Shown: positions 9,997-21,218 of the stretch, one piece after another
How the letters are laid out: each line of letters starts with the position of its first letter
Position numbering within the stretch: position 1 is the first letter of the stretch
DNA from: Paramyrothecium sp. XJ0827
Taxonomy: Eukaryota; Ascomycota; Sordariomycetes; Hypocreales; Stachybotryaceae
Length of the DNA stretch: 64,000 bases
Assembly (NCBI GenBank): GCA_020881915.1
Contig: JAJFPB010000002.1
Span: forward strand, 3,658,001-3,722,000
Direction of reading: 5' to 3'
Translations under genes and position numbers: made by a program
The notes under the pieces: model-generated
Database searches by the model: none
The model's input: only the letters and a program-made list of their open reading frames with translations
Told to the model about the DNA's origin: nothing

Positions 9997-12356
9997 ATGG
10001 CCGATTCAATTGAAGCTATCGCTGCAGCTCAAGCAGAGCAGCAGCAGCAGCAGCAGCCGCCTGGGAAGGATGTTTCTTCCATTGAGGGAGGCAACAAATT
10101 CCAGCATGCCATCTCGGTATGGAGGAGTATGTCCTTCGAATAGTCTCTCCGCCAATCGTGAGTGCTGACGACTACTGGCAGATCTCGACCTGACGACCCT
10201 GACATCGAACCTCGACAACACGGCCTCGGAGATTGTGGCCTATCAACGCGACTCGACTGTCCAGCGCAAAGATCTGGCGCAAAAGACCAAGGAGTTTCGC
10301 AAGCTCGACGATGCCACCAAGCTGACGGAAATTAAGGGTCTGCTCAAAGGTACGACACCGACCAGAGGGCGACGCAGATCAGATGCGTCGTCGCATGATC
10401 CACTGCGCAATGGGAGCTGACTAGCCTGTAGCATATCAAACCTTTATTGACCTCCTGACGAACCACTCAAAGTCCGTCAACTCGGCCTTCTTGCAGGCGT
10501 ACTCGGCCTTGTCCGAAGTGCCGGATCCTTACCCGCTTCTGGAGGCATCTGTTGACGCCATGCTGGTGTCCGAGGACACTCTACCGAGGCTTACCGAAGA
10601 GAACAACCACTTGCAGCAAAACGTCTCGAAGCTTACGGGCCAATTGGAGGACACCGAGTCCAGGTTACAGACCGAACGCGCCGCCCGCAAAGAGGTGGAA
10701 GAAACCTTGGAGAGTAGAGTAAGGGACGTTGAGGCATCATGGACAGCCGTGCTGGAAGAGAAGAAGGACAACTGGGCGGCAAAGGAGCGAAGCCTAGAAG
10801 AAAAGGTTGAGAATCAAGAACGCCTTCTGAGCGAGATGAAGGCTAGCGACGAGGTCAATCAACGTCTAGGCAAGAACCGTGACGATGCCGAAGGCCAGCG
10901 AGCTCACGTCTCCAGCGCCGAGCTTGAAATGCTCCATTCCGACCTCGACCGAACTAGCGCTAGGCTAGCCGAGGTTGAGGCACGCAACGAACAGATGCGA
11001 CTGGAGTTGGCTCAAGCGAAATCCTCTGTGCCTGCTCAGCCGGAAAAGTCATTGGAAGATGACCCTGGCTACATGCGCATGCGATCGGAGAACTCGTCGC
11101 TCATCCGAAAGCTCGACGCGTCTCGCGTGGAGAAGGAAGCGCTCAAGCGGGACACGGACGCCAAACTACGTGGCATTGAACGAGAGGTCAATCTGCTGAA
11201 GGAAGAAAAGGAGTCACTGAAGGCAAAGATCCAGAAGTGGGGTGACTACGAAGATGTTAAGCAAGAGCTAGAGGTTTTGAAGAGCATCGAGTTCTCGACA
11301 GGCGACGATGACGATGTACGAGAGCAGCTCGAGGGAGATGCAGCCAAGGGAGATACGCTAGAGAAGCTTCTGTTGACCAGGAACAAGAAGCTGAGCGAAG
11401 AGCTGACGATTCTTCGTGTGTCGCACCAAGATCTCCAATCACGACTTGAGAATCTTCAAGAAGAGCTCTCGAGAACCAATGCTGAGCTAGAAAAGTCTCA
11501 GAGGCTGAACGAGAAGCTTGAGAGCGATCTGGAGAACATACAGGCCGAGGGCGCCAACGCATTCCCATCTGGAGCCTCCGTCGCCGGTACATATGTCACG
11601 AGAGCGGCGGGCCGTAACAAGGGCCGTATCTCGCCAACCTCGTCCATTATTAGCGGCATGGATCCCAGATCTACGTTTGGCGACCGCGAACCGATGGGCG
11701 GCGGCTCGGGCATCCTACCCATGGTCACAGCACAGCGTGACCGTTTCAAGAAGAAGAATGCCGAGCTCGAGCAGGAATTGTCCGAAAGTCACCGCAACGT
11801 ACAGCAGCTGCGGCAAGAGGTGGCGGCCCTTCAGAAGGACAACTTGAATTTGTACGAGAAGACCCGATACGTGTCGACGTACAACCGTGCAGGCGCGACG
11901 GCGTCTTCGTCCTCGGCCTACTCAGCCAACCCCAACCCGTCAACGGTGTCAATCGGCGAGACGGGCAACCCTGGCATCGCGCTGGATCGGTACCGCAAGG
12001 CATACGAATCCAACATTTCGCCATTCGCAGCGTTCCGAGGCAGAGAATCGGCCAGGGCTTACCGCCGCATGAGCTTCCCCGAGAGGGTGGTGTACTCGGT
12101 CACCAGGATGGTGCTTGCCTCGAGGACGAGCAGGAACCTCTTCGCGGCGTACTGCTTGGCCCTGCACCTCCTCGTGTTCCTGTCGCTGTATTGGCTGGGC
12201 TCGGCGGACTTTGAGAAGCACGCGAGCAACCTGGGATCGCAGGCGGCGGCAGCAGCAGCAGCGGGAGGGGGGGCAGCGCTGGGGTCAGCCGACGGACCAC
12301 TCGCCGGCGGGACAGACCACGGGGAGTGGAGAGAGGATGGGTTCGACGGGCGGTAA
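9997..12356 (+). CDS. COY1: CASP-family golgin (COY1-like), Golgi coiled-coil protein
   Basis: Three exons: 9997-10126, 10182-10349 and 10432-12356, 740 residues. Introns are 55 and 82 nt, both GT-AG with CTGAC branch motifs. The N-terminus carries a CAG-encoded polyglutamine run and the CASP N-terminal helical domain. A long coiled coil of charged heptads spans roughly residues 120-520. The C-terminus has the CASP_C signature (ISPFAAFRGRESAR then RRMSFPERVVYSVTRMVL) followed by a single transmembrane tail anchor (FAAYCLALHLLVFLSLYW). CASP/Coy1 proteins sit in Golgi membranes and take part in COPI vesicle tethering and retrograde traffic. The last 50 residues are an Ala/Gly-rich lumenal tail. 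Length and architecture match the family, so confidence is high. Confidence 0.92.
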
Positions 12357-14103
12357 CGATGATGGAGATGACGACGACGTGCCAAATGTAGCCATGTTTT
12401 CTGAATATTTCGCATATCGAACACATGGGAATGCGCGGCGTTGCAACGGGACGCCCTGGGTCTTGTCGTGTTGTCCCATTGGCCCTCTCTGGAGGAACTT
12501 GTACCAACCCCTGTCTACTATTTCCGTATTGGAGAATAATATTCTGTATCAATTCCGTGGAGAAGCTGTTTCCCAGGCCCGAAGATGCCATCTTCAGCGG
12601 TTACATTTAGATGAACCCCAGCGCTGTCCGTGCCGTTGCCGCCATTTCCCACTTTTTTCCCAGATTCCCACCTCCATCTCCATGTTTACCCATGTCTTTT
12701 TTCTCTCTCTTTTATCATATCGTACCACGCGGGACGGGCTAAGCTTCCCCGTTGGGTCGCGGGTTTCCCCACCAGCCCAGATGCCGATCCCGTTGACTTA
12801 AGCGCCGGCCGCCCAGGGCGACCCGAGACGTGACACCGGCCAATGGGATGCCGCCTTTCCTACAAGGGTGGGGGGAACCGTACACTTTGGTGCAGTCGCT
12901 AAAGAGGACACAGCCTATTTACGGCGGGAAAGCGAACAAGGGCCAGACAGAGGCTCGACGTAGCCGCCCTGCCCTGCAGCCAGCGAGGGGACGAGAGTCG
13001 CGCGGCCTGCTAGTGGTGGGTGGGACGGGCAGAGGGAAGCGAGGGTAACGGTGAGGGTAGCATTGCTACATGCGCAGGCTTTCTTTACCCCACGGCTATG
13101 AAGATGTGGTTTGAAGATTGCCCTTCAGCGTGGACCTAAGCTGTTGGTTCTGGTCTTGTAGATGCAGTAACTGGAACGACTCAATAGCCTCGACACAACA
13201 GTCCGCATTCCACCTTTCCGTCATCTTCATCAATGTGAAGGCGTCCCTGCCACTGCAGCATGCAGACCAAGACCTCCAGGCGCCCTGTAAACATTGGCAT
13301 CGGCAAAAAGGCCCCTCAGTCATCTGCCACCCCTGTCCCACCCACTCATTCGACCAGCCATGCCGCCCCCCGTCGTCGAATCACCGGCCTTCCCTTTCGC
13401 GAGGTCCCGGGCGGCAGCCGAGCAACGGCATCCATTGGACCTCGTCTTTCCTAGATCTCAGGGTAAAAGAGGGAAAAAAACCAGCTACCCAGCGGCAGCA
13501 CGGCAAGGCGGCTCTTGTGGGTGTTCCCACCTTGCCCGTCGCTCCCACCCCAAGAGCTCCACCTCGGTCCACTCGTCTGCCCAAAGACATGGCCGTGTCG
13601 TCGACAGGGAGAGCTTGCTTTGCCGCCGAACGACCGAACCGCCCATGCTCAGGTGTGGATGGCGTGGCATCCTGGGCCATGGCAACTCTAAAAAAGATTT
13701 GTTTGATGCAGGCCATCGACCAGCATTGCTCGCAGGGCACGTATATTAGAGCGGCGCGTTTCGCCAGTTCCTCTCCCCGTCCGGTTGTACAGAGAATAAA
13801 GAGCAGGACACTCTACATCCGGCTTCCTGGTATATCAGACCCTTGCCGGTCCCTTTGTGTTTCGTTTTTTCCTTCTCGTTTCCTTATTCCTTATTTCCCT
13901 ATTTTCCATTATTTTTCTAGTTTCTTTATCTCGTGCTCTCAAGTCTTTTTGCTCACGATTATACCTCTTGACGACGTTCTTGAATTTGTTCTGGCATCTT
14001 GACTCGAGTTTTCTTGTTTGGTGCCTGAATAAGTCGATCAAACCTCCATATACCCTACCTCAACTCCTCTCCCTCTTCCTTCAAAGAGCAAGACTCAGTA
14101 ATC
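12357..14103. other. 1.7 kb intergenic region
   Basis: Holds the golgin 3'UTR and the promoter and leader of the secreted-protein gene. An 885-nt open frame at 13118-14002 starts with a non-ATG codon and reads as low-complexity mixed composition, so I do not call it. C/T-rich tracts at 13850-13930 and 14060-14090 fit a leader near the transcription start. Confidence 0.5.
13742..13748 (+). promoter_or_regulatory. possible TATA box of the DUF3455 gene
   Basis: TATATTA lies 362 nt upstream of the ATG at 14104 and is followed by pyrimidine-rich leader sequence. Plausible but unproven. Confidence 0.3.
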
Positions 14104-15032
14104 ATGCGCTTCTCCGCTTTGTTGCTACCCGCCATGGCCCTCGTGGCTACGGCTGCCCCGGCCGGCCCCAAGGTTGCCATCACAGAGAAGACGGACGCCA
14201 CGGATGCCATGTCGCGCGTCTCAGACTACTTCAACTTGCTTGCCGACAAGGTTCAGGCAGCCAAGGTCGCGAGCAAGGCCCCCGTGTGTGATCTATCAAA
14301 GGCGTACATGCCCGCAGGTGAGTCCAGACGATATCTCCGCTCATACTTGCAACCACAACACCACCATTGCAAGACTTGAAAGACGAAGCGAGACTGACTT
14401 GAGCGTAAGGTTCCGAACGACTACCTGCACCAGAGGGTCTCAAGTTGCGCCACGTTGCCTTTGGCCGTGGCACGCAAAACTACACCTGCGACACCGCCAA
14501 CACCACGGCCGTGCCCGTGGCCGCCGGCGCCGTTGCTGCCCTTTTCAACGTTAGCTGCACTGCAGCTCTGTACCCGACCCTGCTGGACCACCTCCCCGGC
14601 GCCGCGATTCACTTCAGCGTCAAAGACACCCAGCGCCTGCTCGGCTCCCAGGGACCCCTGGCCGTTTCGGGACTGCATTACTTCAGCGAGAAGACGACGG
14701 CTTTCTTCGACCTCGACAGTGGCGTCGGTACCTTTGGCAAGGTCGCCGGCAAGAAGGAGGAGGCCGTTCCCGCGCCGGCGACTGCTGCGGCAGGCCAAAA
14801 TGGCGAAAAGGCGGTCCCGTGGCTCCTTCTTGGGGCCGTGGAGGGAACCACCGATAACGTCAAGTCCATCTATCGCCTGACGACGGCCGGAGGCACCGCC
14901 CCTGCTACGTGTCGTGGTCAGCCGGCGACATTCGAAGTCCAGTATGCTGCAGTGTAAGTTGTTATTCAAGAGCTTGGTCTTGGTACATGGCTAACAGTTT
15001 GCCTCAACAGGTATTGGTTCTGGGCTTCATGA
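14104..15032 (+). CDS. secreted DUF3455-family protein
   Basis: Three exons: 14104-14317, 14410-14953 and 15011-15032, 259 residues. Introns are 92 and 57 nt. Exon 3 encodes only the terminal motif YWFWAS, preceded by a V split across the intron. The N-terminus is a clear signal peptide (Met-Arg, then a Leu/Ala core, with cleavage near Ala18-Ala20). The body has the family blocks LPAPEGLKLRHVAFGRGTQNYTC and, near the end, PATFEVQYAAVYWFWAS. DUF3455 proteins are common in ascomycete secretomes and often carry the misleading label malate dehydrogenase. Their function is unknown. Two N-x-T/S sites occur in the middle. The exon model recovers the family C-terminus, which supports it strongly. Confidence 0.9.
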
Positions 15033-16754
15033 TTCAGACAGTTGATCAAAGTTAGTGATGGCACATGACGATGGATTCAGGAGGTGGATGAGATTCCCGG
15101 CTTCAATATCCTTATCTTGGCGTTAATTGGCACAAGATTGCCTCATACGTGGGTTTTAATGATTATCCGTGTTAGTAAAACACGGTGCTTTCTTTCGCTG
15201 CTTTACGAAATATGCATACAACGGTGTAACGTGGCTTGAGACCGGTGATGCCAACATTGCCCATGTAGTAATAATGAAATGTAGCCAGGTCACGGATGCT
15301 CTCTTCTCCTAGTCAGGCAGGTGGGATGGAATGGAGCTGGCCAAAAGCGGAACCTGTGAAGCTCGAAATCTCCTCTCGGACTAATACCGATTGGCCAATG
15401 GGCTTTATCCAAGGCATTCCTTCATGGAGGTCTTGCTCTTTTGTGATGTGCATTGCGAATCTCTTCCCAATCCAACACGGTGCCAAGAGTGCTTCTTCGG
15501 CGCTTCTCGAACACCAACACTTCACCATTGTCTTGAATTTGAGGCTTGCGCAAAGCAAACCTCGGTTCGTTACCATTCACACGGACTGAAGGATCTCAAC
15601 AGTATCAAGCGACGTGAGAAGAGAGCTTTGGTTCTAGATCAAGGTGAGTTGCTGATCCCGGATGTCGGTGAAAATCGTGATTTGTGCTGCTTCAAGAGGG
15701 AAATCATGGTTCCTTTCCCCCTTTGGTGAGTGTAAACATGGCTTGTCGATCAGACAACGCCATGCTTCGGCTGAGCTGAAGGCAACCACCCGGGGAAAGG
15801 GACAGCAGGCTCGCAGGGCTGAACAGCTGTAGACAATGACTCAAAGCCATGCCTTTTCCGTTTCGTCATTCCGGTGAAACCCAATTATGCTTTTCCCCAC
15901 AGGCTCGCGCACCTTTTGTTGAGCATCGACATCTTAGAGCAGCGCAAAGTTTGCGTGCTCGAGGCACAAGCTTTGCCGTGTTGCATGCGGCCAGCGCTCG
16001 AAATAGGACGGCAATTGTGACGAATGCTTGTATGCAGGGATCGACGGGCGGCTCACCCCCTGTCCCTCCTCGTGTTGATCTGCGCAGCGAGCCGACGCCG
16101 GTGACGCTCGAGATCGGCTGTCGACGGCCGGCTGCTCCTAAAAGTAGCAGAGCGCCTATCGGCATCAGAGGATCCTACATTGTGTAGCTGCCTGCCTCGA
16201 TCAGGTGCGTAACGAGCCGGTCTGCAGCCTCGGACGTCTGGTGACCGAAGGGTGCAAGACAGGCGAGGCATGTCCGAGTCCTGTCTGTCCATGTCATGAA
16301 TTAGCTTGTGAGGTGTTCTTGGCAGCGAAGGTATTCGTTCCCAGGCCCCGAATTTGGACCGAGCGCTGCACGTCATCTCGGCCAAACACGACGGCCAGCT
16401 ACCGTGATTCGTGGGCACGAGGTGGGGAGTGCTGTTCCTGGTAAGAGAACTTAGTCGAGATTGATGCCGGGTACAGTCATACGGTGCGGTACCTTTTACC
16501 ATGAGCAGGTGTTTTGGAGGTGGCTTGGCCCTACAAGGTAAGGTGGCCCAGGTAGGTACGGCAGAGTCTGAAGCGGGAAGGTCAGATACTTGGCGGTACA
16601 TGCTTTTCTGCTGCCCGGCGTCCCGATGTGCTCTTCTTGCCAGCGGGATATATTTCGAGGGAGCGATGGCGCATGCCGCAGGGTTACATCATGTAGCTGT
16701 GATGACTCGTGCCGCCAGCTATTGATCCCGATAGGACGCAGCCTTACCTGCCAC

Positions 16755-16792
16755 CTTCTTCTTCTCCTTCTTCTTCTTCTTCTTCTTCTTCT
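16755..16792 (+). repeat. (CTT)n microsatellite
   Basis: Near-perfect CTT triplet repeat of about 12 units with one interruption, in a non-coding region. Confidence 0.9.
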
Positions 16793-16932
16793 AGACCACT
16801 GGCGCACCTCGGATGGGGACGTGGAGTGGATGTGTTGGGCCGTCCAGTGTCAGTGAGGAACGTATCTATCTCCAGTTTTCCGTACCCGCTACCCCAGAGG
16901 AACCCCCATCTCGTACCTGGCCCGAAACGGGA

Positions 16933-17003
16933 ACTTGACCTTGACCTTGACCTCGACCTTACCTTACCTTCACTTTACCTTACTTTACTTTACTTTACCT
17001 TAA
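16933..17003 (+). repeat. TTGACC / TTACC-TTACT short tandem repeats
   Basis: Runs of TTGACC hexamers grade into TTACC and TTACT pentamers over about 70 nt. All are pyrimidine-biased on the + strand. Confidence 0.8.
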
Positions 17004-17169
17004 GTTTGATCTCCGACTCCACTGGGCGTGCACCTGGTCGGCCAAGTCCATCTGCTATATCTTCAACAACTTTCTGCCGGCTGCTTCATTCTACACTTTG
17101 CGCCCTTTGCGTTTGCCTCTTCGTTACCTCTGCACAACTCTATCGCACGTTCCTTTTCTTTTTCTTTTC

Positions 17170-17195
17170 TTTTTTTTTTTTTTTTTTTTTTTTTT
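17170..17195 (+). repeat. 26-nt poly-T tract
   Basis: Uninterrupted T run followed immediately by GGCAG. It could be a promoter element or the polypyrimidine tract of a leader intron. Confidence 0.85.
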
Positions 17196-17699
17196 GGCAG
17201 GCGTCGCTCAATTGCCATGAAGCAGTGTTCCTGTTATTACTCGCATCTCCTGGCCCGGAAGCGCGGATCTCGCGCCGCGACATCTTCGCCATAGTCGATG
17301 ATCTCCCCGCACCACACGCCCACTCACTGCACTGCGCGAACCGTCGGATAGCAGCATCCGCCTCATATATTCTCCGTGCCTCGCAAATTCTACATTCCAG
17401 CACGTAGATCCTTGTGCCCGTTGTCTTGTCTTCCGCTCCCAATTCCGACCCGTCACACGCAGCCTGCCTTGTGCGACCCGCCACTGGTTTCCCTAGCTGG
17501 CCCACCCCGAGACATTCTGCCACTGAAACGCTGCATCTCGCATCGGTATAGCAGTGAAAGCCTCACTCTTGGCGACTCCCTTCCCTGGGAGCCCGGTCGC
17601 ATCCTCTCTCTTTCTTCGTCGCCATTTTCTGCATTCGAGAATCCGGACAAAGGTGTTTTCGTCATCCAGTGTCTTCGCCATCCAACTTCACCCGTCCAA

Positions 17700-20321
17700 A
17701 TGCCCTGGTCCACTCGAAATCACTACAGGTTGTGTAAGCTGATGGGCTGGCCTGTTAACGACGGGAATATGCTTGACACCGAAACCGCACCTCCGCCGTA
17801 CGAACAAGTTGGCTCGCCGGCCCCCGAATATGACCCAGGTGAGCTCAGGCCCCTCTCGCAATATTCATCGCACACGGCGTGTTACGCGATGGAGACAGAG
17901 CCGGAGCTAAGCCGCAGTACAGTCACATGGCCCAAAGGCGATGTGCCCGTCGAGATCTTCGAGCTCATCACCGTATACCTGAGTCGAATCGAAGTCAAGG
18001 CCCTCCGACTCGTTTGTCGCGAGTTCGAGGACAAGGTCTCGGGCCAGTATTTTCGCAATGTCGTCGTACCTTTCCGATCTGAACTCTATGGCAACCTGGC
18101 CAGTGGGGAGGAGGGCGGTGTTAGGTGCACCACGTCCGATCTCTTCACCAACGGCATGCGCATCTTCGAGTCGTTTGGTTCGCACATCCGTCGCTTTGCA
18201 CTTTCCCTCGAAATCGACGAAGAGTCGCTCGCTTACCCTCCCATCAAATCCGTTCAAAAGGCCGTCCCAGCCTTCTGGGGCGTCTACCGATGGCCCCACG
18301 AATCATACCATCGATACACCGATCTCGAGGGCATCGAGCAGACTGCCGATGAGTACCAGGGCTTGAAGGAGGCTCTTCGACACCTTGTCAATGTGAACAA
18401 CCTGGGTCTTTGCTGCGACGCCGGCCTGGGATACCTTCTCGGTCCCGATCAAGGGCGCCCGAGCCGCGCTAGGGCCTCGCACCAGCCAGTCTTTGCCACG
18501 AGGGACTGGCGTGAGGACCAGGGCGAGTCCACAAATGCAACGCATCCCATCGTCACCGTTGCCGATTTCAATCAAGACACGAGGCGTGACAGACGTGGGT
18601 CGATCTGCAGTCCTGCTCGGTTCAAGCGGATGATCTTAGAAACCATGTTATCTGAGGCGGGCTACGAGGGTGAATCTCAACTGGACGAAGCCATCGACAT
18701 CATGCTCGATACCGAAGGCACTAGTCTCGCCAACATCGATGTCGATGAGCGTACAGGGGCCATATGCAGCTTTGAAAGAATTTCCCACACAATTTCCCAG
18801 ACAGCGGAAACCTCCACGTCGCAGACTACGAATCGCTATCCTTTGATCCCAACGAACCTCACGCGCGCCCAAAGGGAACTGCTACTGGAATTGGAGTGGG
18901 CGCACCGCGCAATGATTCAGTCCTACGTCATCAGTCTGATTGATATTGCAGGAGAGGGCTGCTTCAGCAACCTGAGTACATTGACGCTCGCCAAGATTCC
19001 CAGCAGCCATGTTCATATTTTCTACCGTCAAGAGCTTTGGTCTGGCCTAAAGTCTCTCAGGAATGTGTCGCTAGGTGTTCTCGCAGACTGGAGGCGTGTT
19101 TCCAAGTCAAGCCTCGGTTCGATCGATGATAGGCTCATATCGCCTGTTGAAGCTGTGGCTAAGGTCTTCAAGCTTTTGCATGGTTACATTGGGCCGCAAG
19201 CTCATCTTGAGAGCCTGCACTTTGAGTGGATTTGCGGCGGAGAGTTCGCACCAAGTGCCTACCAGCGGAATGCGTTTGTTCTGCCTGCTCCAATCATCGA
19301 ATCTGGGGAGCTGATGGCAAGACCTGGCATTGTCAAGGAGCACCCAGAACAGCTGCTCAGACTCCCCTTCATTAGGCACTTGTCTCTGAAGAACTGCTGG
19401 TCTTCACCCCAGGTCCTATTTCACACGGTCAGACAGATGGCTTTAGCATCCCTCGAGAAACTCGAGATGGAAACAGTGTCTCTGTCTGGGCCGCCCTCAA
19501 CCACTCCGCAGCTGAGCCTACAACATGTACACATTCAAAACCCAAACCACCCTGGAGCGCCAGCGGCGCCCGCACTCCTCACCTTGTTCACTCCGCCGGC
19601 TGCCCAGCAGCCAACTGGTGGTCCTACGCCGACGTTCACACCAGCCAACGCCATCGTGACGTGGCCACAGGTCCCTGACGACCCTGCTGAGAGATACATT
19701 CAGCCGCAGTTGATGTCTTGGTCGGGAATGCTTGACCACTTTTCCCCGAGTGTCAAGGCCCGTGAACTCCAGTCGGTATATGAGGATTGGGCAGACCCAC
19801 CAATCAGGACTTGGGAGCACAATCTTAACCTAGCAGCACCTTTTGTCTCTCGATTCAAGGAGTTGCAAGCCGACGAGATGAGATATGGGCTCAAGTGCGT
19901 ATCGCTCAAGTCGTGTGGCTACGTCCTGATTGACTTGCCGTACATCAACGCCAGAGCCACGCTTCCTGAAGACACCCAGGCTACTGTGTCAGGCAACAAC
20001 CCCAACGGTCTGGATATGGGTCAGCTCATGCAAACCTGCAAAGATAAGCTCTGCGGGCGCATCATGGCCTATGTGCGGCCTCCTGAACAGCACAGTCTCG
20101 AGACAATCTTTGGGCTTCGCACCGGTTGGGACGGCGTCTATGACGAGAGCGTCTGCGAAGCCGCAATTAGCGACGGGATAGAGTGCCCTGGCATGGGACG
20201 ATTCACTGGTGTCCTCGTGTCAAAAGATGATGGATCATGCTCCAACACCTTGGCCGGCTACCTATCTGACACTACGCTGGAAGGATCGGACAATCTTTCC
20301 GATTACGAAGTCAAGGTGTAG
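17700..20321 (+). CDS. large F-box domain protein
   Basis: Single-exon protein of 873 residues from the first in-frame ATG at 17700; the open frame extends upstream only through non-ATG codons. An F-box lies at about residues 80-125 (DVPVEIFELITVYLSRIEVK, then LRLVCREFEDKV), followed by the phrase YFRNVVVPFRSELYG, typical of ascomycete F-box proteins. The rest lacks clear leucine-rich or WD repeats but contains leucine-spaced segments (STLTLAKIP, SLRNVSLGVL, FIRHLSLKNCW) that may form a divergent LRR array. F-box proteins bind Skp1 in SCF ubiquitin ligases and select substrates; the substrate here is unknown. A Pro/Thr-rich linker occurs near residues 615-660. A GTGAGC donor near 17838 could allow a 60-nt in-frame optional intron, which is untested. 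Confidence 0.8.
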   Translation: MPWSTRNHYRLCKLMGWPVNDGNMLDTETAPPPYEQVGSPAPEYDPGELRPLSQYSSHTACYAMETEPELSRSTVTWPKGDVPVEIFELITVYLSRIEVKALRLVCREFEDKVSGQYFRNVVVPFRSELYGNLASGEEGGVRCTTSDLFTNGMRIFESFGSHIRRFALSLEIDEESLAYPPIKSVQKAVPAFWGVYRWPHESYHRYTDLEGIEQTADEYQGLKEALRHLVNVNNLGLCCDAGLGYLLGPDQGRPSRARASHQPVFATRDWREDQGESTNATHPIVTVADFNQDTRRDRRGSICSPARFKRMILETMLSEAGYEGESQLDEAIDIMLDTEGTSLANIDVDERTGAICSFERISHTISQTAETSTSQTTNRYPLIPTNLTRAQRELLLELEWAHRAMIQSYVISLIDIAGEGCFSNLSTLTLAKIPSSHVHIFYRQELWSGLKSLRNVSLGVLADWRRVSKSSLGSIDDRLISPVEAVAKVFKLLHGYIGPQAHLESLHFEWICGGEFAPSAYQRNAFVLPAPIIESGELMARPGIVKEHPEQLLRLPFIRHLSLKNCWSSPQVLFHTVRQMALASLEKLEMETVSLSGPPSTTPQLSLQHVHIQNPNHPGAPAAPALLTLFTPPAAQQPTGGPTPTFTPANAIVTWPQVPDDPAERYIQPQLMSWSGMLDHFSPSVKARELQSVYEDWADPPIRTWEHNLNLAAPFVSRFKELQADEMRYGLKCVSLKSCGYVLIDLPYINARATLPEDTQATVSGNNPNGLDMGQLMQTCKDKLCGRIMAYVRPPEQHSLETIFGLRTGWDGVYDESVCEAAISDGIECPGMGRFTGVLVSKDDGSCSNTLAGYLSDTTLEGSDNLSDYEVKV

Positions 20322-21218
20322 CCGTCAGAAGGTGTCAGGTGCGGTCTCCGATCTTGACTGCGGCCATCTTCGCTTGTTGCAATAGGATAATTGCAAGCAA
20401 GGATAAAAAGTGAAGACGTTTGTGTTTTGTCAGATTTTCCGGCTCTAAGGTTCCAGAATTTCAGGCCGTGGGGGGTCGTCTGGTGTAATTTTGCTCTTAT
20501 TCTATTTTACCGCATCTCCTTGCTTAGGGGCACAGCTATGTGCAGGGAGATGCTATGATACCACGAGAAAAAGTTGAGTCATGTCTTTGGAGGGTAGATG
20601 CTGAATTCATGCGGAGTACACGTACCGGGCGTTGACAGTGCCAGGGAGGCAAGGGAGGGCCAAGACTGGATCGGGCAGAAGCCCATGATTGTATGGCAGA
20701 TAGGCAGAATTGCAAAACGTGTAGCAACACTGCGATGATATCCCTGGCTTCCAGTGCTACAAGTAGATGTGGACGCACATGCGTTGATGTAATGTCCAAA
20801 ACTTCCTACATGGATGAGGGATACCAGTCGCTAAAGGCTGGACTACGCTGACATCGGACAGACGGACGACCTCACGCTCACCAGGATCGACTTGGGGATT
20901 TAGAGGATTTCTTTTGGTTGTCATTTCGCCACGTTCCCTTGAAAGCAGCAGAAAAAAGAGTTGCATGCAATGGACCCTATAATGCCATGCTCACACCCGT
21001 AGCCTTTGCCATACACCAGGAGATGAAGAAAACCCATTTGTCTCTTGATCACCTCCGCGTTTCCCCGCCAGACTCCTACGGAAAAAATAACCTAGACCAC
21101 TTTTCTTCTCTTAAGCAACTCCGGGTTTCTTTTCTCGTTCCAAGTCGTCTGTGCTATCCTCCCCAGTCGCCTCCCCGCTCTCTCACAGTGGAACCATCAC
21201 GTTGATGATGCCGCTCGC
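20322..21218. other. convergent 3' intergenic region
   Basis: Lies between the F-box gene and RPL17 stop codons. No protein-like open frame or RNA gene recognised. Confidence 0.5.

Larger units (their letters stand above)
15033..17699. other. 2.7 kb intergenic region and long leader of the F-box gene
   Basis: No convincing coding sequence. The right end (16755-17200) is a ladder of pyrimidine-rich simple repeats listed separately. It leads into TTGGCAG at 17194-17200, which could be a 5'UTR intron acceptor for the gene at 17700. Confidence 0.5.

Noticed and set aside
13118..14002. 294-codon + strand open frame before the DUF3455 gene
   Set aside because: Non-ATG start, mixed hydrophobic/Arg/Ser composition, ends in the C/T-rich leader; no family signal.
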